From: an uncultured Prevotella sp.
GTDB taxonomy: Bacteria; Bacteroidota; Bacteroidia; Bacteroidales; Bacteroidaceae
NCBI GenBank assembly: GCA_945637645.1
Contig: CALZDK010000056.1
Span: 1 to 10,733 of the forward strand
Direction: 5' to 3'
DNA: 10,733 bases
Shown one piece after another: positions 5,756-10,733 of the stretch; position 1 is the first letter of the stretch, and every line of letters begins with the position of its first letter. Under the pieces are notes generated by a model, which was given only the letters and a program-made list of their open reading frames with translations, was not told where the DNA came from and did no database searches. A program made the translations under genes and the position numbers.

Positions 5756-6787
5756 TTATTCCTTTGCCACCACAACGGCAATGGTTTTAAGGCGCAGATA
5801 AGAGGCTGACACATACATCAGCCCGCCATAGGGATTACGCCTGCCCCACGAGTTTTTCATTATGTAGTAACGGCGGTTGCGGCTGTCGTGGGCAAGACCG
5901 ACGACAGACATGCAGTGGTCGTCGGTGGTGGCATGGCTCTCAAACTGAAGTTGCCGCTGCCGCTGGCTTACATCGGCGGGCTCGCCGAGTTCTGCCACGC
6001 CTTTGCTGAACGAAAAGCCCGGCTCGCTGATGTCGCCTTCCCAACACACTCCACGTCCTGCCTCCACAGCCCTGTCAACCACAGCCACGAGAGTGTCGAT
6101 GGGAACATTCAGAAACCTATGGCGGTTGTGGTTGTCGGGCAGTTCGAGGTCAACATAATTGCCGAAAGGATGATGGGAAAAACTGGTCAGCGCCACATAT
6201 TCCCCTTCCCGGCACACGCTCCTGCCGAACTCCTCCGGAGTGTATTGTGCACCAAGCATATAGACATGAAGAGGCAGCGACCCAAGGCTCTCGTCGAGCA
6301 TAGTGGCAAGAAGAGGTTCGAAGCGCGAAGGTCCTGCCCGATGCTCCACCGCCCTGTCGGCAATGGCCTGTGCCTTTCGTGCAAGCGTGGCAACTCCGCA
6401 GTGCTTCCTGCCTGAATAGCTGTCGAACGGCATTGCCCCATAGGCAGCCACAAGACGAAGCAGTTCGGGTGCTGTTGCCCGCTCAAGAATAGGTGTCGCG
6501 CCTGCTGTCAGCACTCGTCGACGATACTGCTCGCCTATCATCTGTCTGACCACAAAGTCCGGCGAGAGATTTATGGAGTCACCACGCATGATGTGTTCTG
6601 TCTCGATGGCGGCAAGCATGGCATAAATCCAGCACACGCCATCCTTGCCCTGGTCCTTGACAGGCGTGAAACCGTTAATGACATCAACGGTGAACTGTCG
6701 CGGCCTGGTGTTCGTCCGCTTTCCACACGATGTTGACAGCAAGGCAGACAAGGCAATGGCAAAAGCCAGGAAAAAGTTTAACTTCAT
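5756..6787 (-). CDS. C1-family (bleomycin hydrolase / PepC-like) cysteine peptidase, lipoprotein
   Basis: A 343-residue papain-fold peptidase with a lipoprotein signal: a hydrophobic stretch then LLSTSC, with Cys21 as the predicted lipidated residue. The catalytic set is complete: Gln46 (oxyanion hole) and Cys52 in KDQGKDGVCW, His291 in DDHCM, Asn312 in MKNSWG. The segments SHHPFGNY, FLNVPIDTL and the DISEPGFSFSKGVAEL stretch before the histidine mark the C1B bleomycin hydrolase/aminopeptidase C branch, not classic papains. Family members are commonly 400-470 residues, so this copy is short; the missing length seems to be after Cys52, where the usual glycine-rich segment is absent. The signal places it in the periplasm or on the outer membrane, unlike cytosolic PepC. 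No acidic surface-export tag follows Cys21 (GKRTN), so the periplasmic side is more likely. Substrate is unknown. A strong promoter lies just upstream, and a GtrA-family gene follows. Confidence 0.9.
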   Translation of the reverse strand: MKLNFFLAFAIALSALLSTSCGKRTNTRPRQFTVDVINGFTPVKDQGKDGVCWIYAMLAAIETEHIMRGDSINLSPDFVVRQMIGEQYRRRVLTAGATPILERATAPELLRLVAAYGAMPFDSYSGRKHCGVATLARKAQAIADRAVEHRAGPSRFEPLLATMLDESLGSLPLHVYMLGAQYTPEEFGRSVCREGEYVALTSFSHHPFGNYVDLELPDNHNRHRFLNVPIDTLVAVVDRAVEAGRGVCWEGDISEPGFSFSKGVAELGEPADVSQRQRQLQFESHATTDDHCMSVVGLAHDSRNRRYYIMKNSWGRRNPYGGLMYVSASYLRLKTIAVVVAKE

Positions 6788-6805
6788 TTGTAGTCAATTT
6801 TGCTG

Positions 6806-6836
6806 CAAAAGTAGTAAAAAAACACATAAAACGCAA
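6806..6836 (-). promoter_or_regulatory. Bacteroidetes-type promoter for the C1 peptidase gene
   Basis: On the minus strand TTG (6836-6834), a 20-base spacer and TACTTTTG (6813-6806) match the -33 and -7 consensus. Transcription would begin near 6800, about 12 bases before the ATG at 6787. The rest of the 197-base gene-free region 6788-6984 is A-rich and holds only this promoter and the opposing one near 6932-6961; I see no hairpin, operator or RNA gene in it. Confidence 0.65.
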
Positions 6837-6931
6837 CATAAAAGGGATAAAAACAACGCAGAAAAGACTTTTCGGACAACAAAAAAGCCACAAAAAGGAA
6901 TATATGAACAGTTTGTGGTAATAAATGAATA

Positions 6932-6961
6932 CTGTTTATTCGCACAAAACCAATAACTTTG
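6932..6961 (+). promoter_or_regulatory. Probable promoter of the efflux operon
   Basis: TAACTTTG (6954-6961) is a full match to the -7 element TAnnTTTG. CTG at 6932-6934 stands at the right distance (19-base spacer) with two of three bases of the -33 TTG. Transcription would start near 6967, giving a leader of about 18 bases before the ATG at 6985, with AGAAAG as a weak ribosome site. No clear regulator operator was seen. Confidence 0.5.
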
Positions 6962-6984
6962 CACACCGAATTATATAGAAAGAT

Positions 6985-8307
6985 ATGAAATTATTACTGT
7001 TCACATTTACTTTGATGCTTTTCTGCAACCCTCTTGGAGCGCAAGAGAAGCTGACGCTGAGACAATGCCTGAACATAGGCATTGAGAATAACCTGTCGTT
7101 GAAGGTTGCCAAAGGCGAGATTGTCAAGGGTAAACACAACATCAGCGAGAACCGGGCAAGGCTGCTGCCACAAATTAACTTCGTGGCATCGCTCAACGAC
7201 AACTTCGACCCTCCAGTGTCAGTCACTGACGGAACTGCCTATGGCAAGCTCTACAACGTGACGAAGACACTGCAGTACAACTCCTCTGCTGCACTTCAGT
7301 TCCAGATGCCGCTCTACAGCCAGACAGCACTCACTGCCGTAAGCATCGCCAAAACCCTCGACCAACTAAACCAACTGTCGTATGAGAAGGCGCGTGAGGA
7401 CTTGATAGTGCAAATCAGCAAGACCTACTATCTCATACAGAACACCACGGAGCAGGTGCAACTCGTAAGCGACAACATAAGGCGACTGACCGAATTGCGC
7501 GACATCACCAAGGCTTTCTACGACAATGGAATGGCTCTGGAGGTGGACCTGAAAAGGGTGAACGTCAACCTTGAGAATGTCACCGTACAGCTCGACAACG
7601 CCAAAGCCATGCTCACCGAGCAGTACAACATGCTGAAATACATTATGGACTATCCGTTTGAGAAAAACTTCTTGGTTGAGGAGGCGGCAATAAACGCCAT
7701 AGAAGCGGCTGAACTCGCAGGACTTAGCACCTCGCTCTATGAACTGCAACTGATGCAGAAGAAACTCTCATTAGCCGAACAACAGAAGAAATTGGCGAAG
7801 GACGGATATCTGCCGACACTTGCACTAACCGCCAACTGGGCCTACACGGCTTATACCGACAAGTTCAAGAACTGGTTCCACTCTGGCGAGTCAAACCATT
7901 GGTACAGGTCGGACGGCATAGGATTGTCGTTGCGCGTGCCAGTATTCGACGGCTTTGAGAAACGTTCGAAAATAAGAAAGGCGCAGGTTGATATTGACAA
8001 TGCAAAGCTGTCGTACGAGAACATGCTGAAAAACATGCAGACACAGTATGCCAACGCCGTGAACGACCTTGCCAACAACCGCCGCAACTACAACAAACAG
8101 CGCGACAACTACCGCTTGGCAGAAGACATCTACGGTGTGACCGTTGATCGCTACCGTGAGGGAATAGCCTCTATGGTGGAGGTGCTGCAGGACGAGATGA
8201 GCATGAGCGATGCCCAGAATAATTATCTCACTGCCCACTACAACTATCAGGTGTCAAACCTCACAGTGCTTAAACTTACGGGACAATTGGAGAAGTTGAC
8301 AGAATAA
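6985..8307 (+). CDS. TolC-family outer membrane efflux protein
   Basis: A 440-residue outer membrane channel subunit, predicted to form a trimeric beta-barrel with a long periplasmic alpha-helical tunnel. Residues 1-19 are a type I signal peptide ending LGA before QEKLTLRQC. Cys14 is not in a lipobox, because the residue before it is Phe. The opening LTLRQCLNIGIENNLSLK and the later internal duplicate SYENMLKNMQTQYANAVNDL with YGVTVDRYREGIASMVEVL are the standard outer membrane efflux protein repeats. Length is normal for TolC relatives. It is first in an operon with an adaptor (19-base gap) and an MFS permease, so it is the dedicated outer membrane exit of a three-part pump. It has a predicted promoter 24 bases upstream. 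The exported substrate cannot be told; drugs, fatty acids or bile compounds are all possible. Confidence 0.94.
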   Translation: MKLLLFTFTLMLFCNPLGAQEKLTLRQCLNIGIENNLSLKVAKGEIVKGKHNISENRARLLPQINFVASLNDNFDPPVSVTDGTAYGKLYNVTKTLQYNSSAALQFQMPLYSQTALTAVSIAKTLDQLNQLSYEKAREDLIVQISKTYYLIQNTTEQVQLVSDNIRRLTELRDITKAFYDNGMALEVDLKRVNVNLENVTVQLDNAKAMLTEQYNMLKYIMDYPFEKNFLVEEAAINAIEAAELAGLSTSLYELQLMQKKLSLAEQQKKLAKDGYLPTLALTANWAYTAYTDKFKNWFHSGESNHWYRSDGIGLSLRVPVFDGFEKRSKIRKAQVDIDNAKLSYENMLKNMQTQYANAVNDLANNRRNYNKQRDNYRLAEDIYGVTVDRYREGIASMVEVLQDEMSMSDAQNNYLTAHYNYQVSNLTVLKLTGQLEKLTE

Positions 8308-8326
8308 AACAAAAAACGCAATAGAA

Positions 8327-9412
8327 ATGGAAGAAAACGAGAAGCAAATGACTGCCGAAGAAAAGGCAAAGAAATTAAAGAAACAACGTGTAAGACAAAT
8401 GATAGTCAGCCTCATTGGAGTGGGAATACTCGTATGGGGCATTATAGAAGTGGCGTGCATGTTCCTCGACTTCAGGAACAACGAGACAAGCAACGACGCA
8501 CAAGTGGAGCAGTATCTCTCACCCGTTAACCTCCGCGCCACCGGATACATAAAGAAAATCTATTTCACTGAACATCAGGACGTGAAAAAGGGTGATACAC
8601 TGCTTGTGCTCGACGACAGCGAATACCGCATCCGCGTAATGGAAGCAGAGGCAGCGCTGAAGGATGCCATGGCGGGAAAGACAGTGATGGGAGCCACAAA
8701 GCAGACAACAGAGAAGTCTGCCGACGTCTATGAGGCATCGATAGCCGAGATTGAGGTGCGCTTGGCAAAACTTGAGAAAGACCGCCAGCGCTACCAAAAC
8801 CTTGTGGAGCGCAATGCCGCCACGCCTATCCAGCTTGAGCAGATAGAAACAGAATATGCCGCAACAAAGAAGAGGCTCGACGCCACACGCCGCCAGCAAA
8901 AGGCAGCTTATTCGGGAGTGAACGAGGTGAGCAACCGTATCGCCAACACTGAGGCAGCCATAGAGCGTGCCACTGCCGCACTGGAAATGGCAAAACTCAA
9001 CCTCTCCTACTGTGTGGTGACTGCTCCTTGCGACGGAAAACTTGGCAGACGGGCACTGGAGGAAGGACAATATATCAACGCCGGACAGACCATCACATAC
9101 ATACTGCCTGAGACGCAGAAATGGGTTGTTGCCAACTACAAGGAAACACAGGTGGAGAACCTCTACGTCGGACAGAAAGTGCGCATGACTGTTGACGCGC
9201 TTAGCGACCGTGAGTTTGAGGGAAAGGTGACAGCCATCTCAGGTGCCACAGGATCGAAATACTCGCTTGTTCCCACCGACAACTCCGCAGGAAACTTTGT
9301 AAAGATTCAACAGCGCGTGCCAGTGCGTATCGACTTCATCAACCTCTCAAAGGAGGACAACGCACGCCTTGCAGCTGGAATGATGGTAATAGTGAAAGCG
9401 GAGAGAAAATAA
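8327..9412 (+). CDS. EmrA/HlyD-like periplasmic adaptor (membrane fusion protein)
   Basis: A 361-residue adaptor that bridges the inner membrane permease and the TolC-like channel. A charged cytoplasmic N-terminus (1-24, many Lys and Glu) precedes one membrane helix (about 25-47). The first half of a lipoyl domain (about 55-95) includes TGYIKKIYFTEHQDVKKGDT. A long helical hairpin (about 97-225) follows, rich in Ala, Glu and Arg. The second lipoyl half starts at LSYCVVTAPCDGKLGRRA. The beta-barrel section ends with GATGSKYSLVPTDNSAGNF and QQRVPVRIDF, a block characteristic of the EmrA branch that partners MFS permeases. Length is close to E. coli EmrA (about 390). The permease begins four bases after its stop, so the two are surely co-expressed. 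Confidence 0.95.
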   Translation: MEENEKQMTAEEKAKKLKKQRVRQMIVSLIGVGILVWGIIEVACMFLDFRNNETSNDAQVEQYLSPVNLRATGYIKKIYFTEHQDVKKGDTLLVLDDSEYRIRVMEAEAALKDAMAGKTVMGATKQTTEKSADVYEASIAEIEVRLAKLEKDRQRYQNLVERNAATPIQLEQIETEYAATKKRLDATRRQQKAAYSGVNEVSNRIANTEAAIERATAALEMAKLNLSYCVVTAPCDGKLGRRALEEGQYINAGQTITYILPETQKWVVANYKETQVENLYVGQKVRMTVDALSDREFEGKVTAISGATGSKYSLVPTDNSAGNFVKIQQRVPVRIDFINLSKEDNARLAAGMMVIVKAERK

Positions 9413-9416
9413 CATC

Positions 9417-10733
9417 ATGAACAAGAATTTCCCATTCTACGACTGGGTGCCCAAGCCTCTCGGAATCATCTTCCTGATATTGCTTTTCATACCTATAATG
9501 ACCGTTAGTGGAGTCTATTCGGCAAATAGTAGTGAGATGGTTGGAGGGCTTGGCATACAGTCTGAGCATATCTCTTTTGTTGGCTTTGTCACCTCAGTGG
9601 GAATGGCGGCATTCTCTCCGTTCTTCTACACTGTGGTATGTCTTCGCCGCCACAAGCTGATGAGTCTCATCGGTTTTCCCATACTCATCGTCCTGAGCTA
9701 TGTCTGCGCGCGCACCGAGAGTGTTTTCGTGCTTGGCTTGTGCAGCCTTATTATGGGTTTCGTGCGCCAGACGCTGCTTATGACAACACTGTTCACTCTT
9801 ATTAAATATGGTTTCCATGTGGAGGCGACAAACAACCTCACAGCGGGCAACGAGCCATTGACAGAAGAGGGATGGGACAAACTCGACACCGAGAAGACCA
9901 CGTCGATGCCCACCATATATTTCTTCTTCATGGTGCTCGGACAGATAGGCACTTGGCTCACTGCATGGTTTGCCTACTACTATGAGTGGCAGTATGTCTA
10001 TTATGCCATGATGGCGTCGATGCTTGTAGCCGTGCTCATCACGCTCATCGCCATGCCGTTCAATCCATATCCCACGAAGCATCCGCCGCTGTCGTTCTCG
10101 AAGTTCGGCAATGTTGTGGTATTCTCCGCCATGTGCTGCTCCTTTATATATATAATGGTGTATGGAAAAACTCTCGACTGGTATGACGACCCTACCATAC
10201 GCTGGTCAACGGTGATTTGCATTGTCTCAACACTTCTCTTTTTCTATTTGGAGAAGAACCGGCAGTCACCATATTTCGTGCTTGAGGCACTGAAGTGGCG
10301 CAGCATACAGGGAGGCATACTCCTCTTCCTCGGACTTATGATACTCAATTCGAGTCAGCTGTTTGTCAATGTCTTCGTAGGCGTGGGCATGAAGTGCGAC
10401 AACCTTCAGGTTGCAGAACTGGGCAACTGGACCCTTGTCGGCTATTTCATAGGATTAGTGTTTGCCGTCTTTGCCAGTGCCAAGCACATCCATCTCAAGT
10501 GGCTCTTCTCCATGGGCTTCGTCTTCATTGGCCTTGCAGCCTTGTATATGTATTTCGAGGTACAGAGCGACGGAATGTATGAGCGCATGAAATGGCCTGT
10601 CATCATCCGTGCCACGGGCATGATGCTTCTCTACTCGCTCACCGCCGTTTATGCCAACCAAAGAATGCCCTACCGACTTATGTCCACCTGGGTGTGCATC
10701 ATGCTCACTGTGCGTATGGTAATTGCTCCAGGC
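9417..10733 (+). CDS. MFS permease of an EmrB/DHA2-like efflux pump, 3' end beyond the window
   Basis: The frame is open from the ATG at 9417 to the last base, 439 codons without a stop, so the gene continues past the edge. The product is a very hydrophobic protein with about 10-12 membrane helices in the visible part; EmrB-type DHA2 permeases have 14 helices and about 510 residues, so roughly the last two helices are probably missing. It opens MNKNFPFYDWVPKPLGIIF. A soluble acidic loop lies near residues 132-163 (NEPLTEEGWDKLDTEK). The loop after the second helix (CLRRHKLMSLIG) is only a faint form of MFS motif A. The stretch GQIGTWLTAWFAYYYEWQYVYY sits where DHA2 members have GPxxGG and the W-R-W-I-F block, so motif C is degenerate. 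The assignment rests on hydrophobicity, that layout and its position four bases after the EmrA-like gene. It would use the proton gradient to drive export; substrate unknown. Confidence 0.85.
   Translation, partial: MNKNFPFYDWVPKPLGIIFLILLFIPIMTVSGVYSANSSEMVGGLGIQSEHISFVGFVTSVGMAAFSPFFYTVVCLRRHKLMSLIGFPILIVLSYVCARTESVFVLGLCSLIMGFVRQTLLMTTLFTLIKYGFHVEATNNLTAGNEPLTEEGWDKLDTEKTTSMPTIYFFFMVLGQIGTWLTAWFAYYYEWQYVYYAMMASMLVAVLITLIAMPFNPYPTKHPPLSFSKFGNVVVFSAMCCSFIYIMVYGKTLDWYDDPTIRWSTVICIVSTLLFFYLEKNRQSPYFVLEALKWRSIQGGILLFLGLMILNSSQLFVNVFVGVGMKCDNLQVAELGNWTLVGYFIGLVFAVFASAKHIHLKWLFSMGFVFIGLAALYMYFEVQSDGMYERMKWPVIIRATGMMLLYSLTAVYANQRMPYRLMSTWVCIMLTVRMVIAPG

Noticed and set aside
5888..6415. Open frame of 175 codons on the plus strand within the peptidase gene
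   Set aside because: The minus strand encodes a peptidase with all four catalytic residues; this frame is its shadow and matches no family I know.
6718..6787. Surface lipoprotein export signal on the C1 peptidase
   Set aside because: Residues after Cys21 are GKRTN, basic rather than the acidic S-D/E-rich tag described for Bacteroidetes surface lipoproteins.

Overview
The window looks like ordinary chromosome from a Bacteroidales bacterium, most likely Prevotella or a close relative. The evidence is a set of promoters of the Bacteroidetes type (TTTG or TTG, a 19-20 base spacer, then TAnnTTTG), very weak Shine-Dalgarno sequences with A-rich leaders, a long (628 aa) IspG of the large inserted type, and protein sequences of Bacteroidetes character throughout. 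Genes are densely packed; the longest gene-free stretch is about 200 bases.

Region 1 (1-830): a short octamer repeat array, then a leftward gene for a flavodoxin-fold iron-sulfur flavoprotein, then a 130-base divergent promoter region. Region 2 (831-5334): a tightly packed rightward operon of rpoN (sigma-54), a PAP2-like membrane protein, purE (purine synthesis) and ispG (MEP isoprenoid pathway). The first two and the last two genes overlap, so translation is probably coupled. ispG carries six heptamer repeats in frame, which look like non-coding repeat DNA caught inside an essential gene.

Region 3 (5300-6787): a leftward pair, a lipoprotein cysteine peptidase of the bleomycin hydrolase/PepC family followed by a GtrA-family membrane protein. 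The GtrA gene overlaps the end of ispG tail to tail by 35 bases. Region 4 (6788-6984): a 197-base divergent promoter region. Region 5 (6985-end): a rightward tripartite efflux operon of TolC-like outer membrane protein, EmrA/HlyD-like adaptor and an MFS permease. The permease reading frame is open from 9417 to the right edge and has no stop in the window.

No RNA genes, CRISPR array, insertion sequence or phage genes were seen. I found no convincing previously undescribed multi-gene system. The most unusual items are the in-frame repeat in ispG, the repeat array at the left edge with an inverted copy of its unit, the shortened lipoprotein peptidase, and the MFS permease with degenerate signature motifs.
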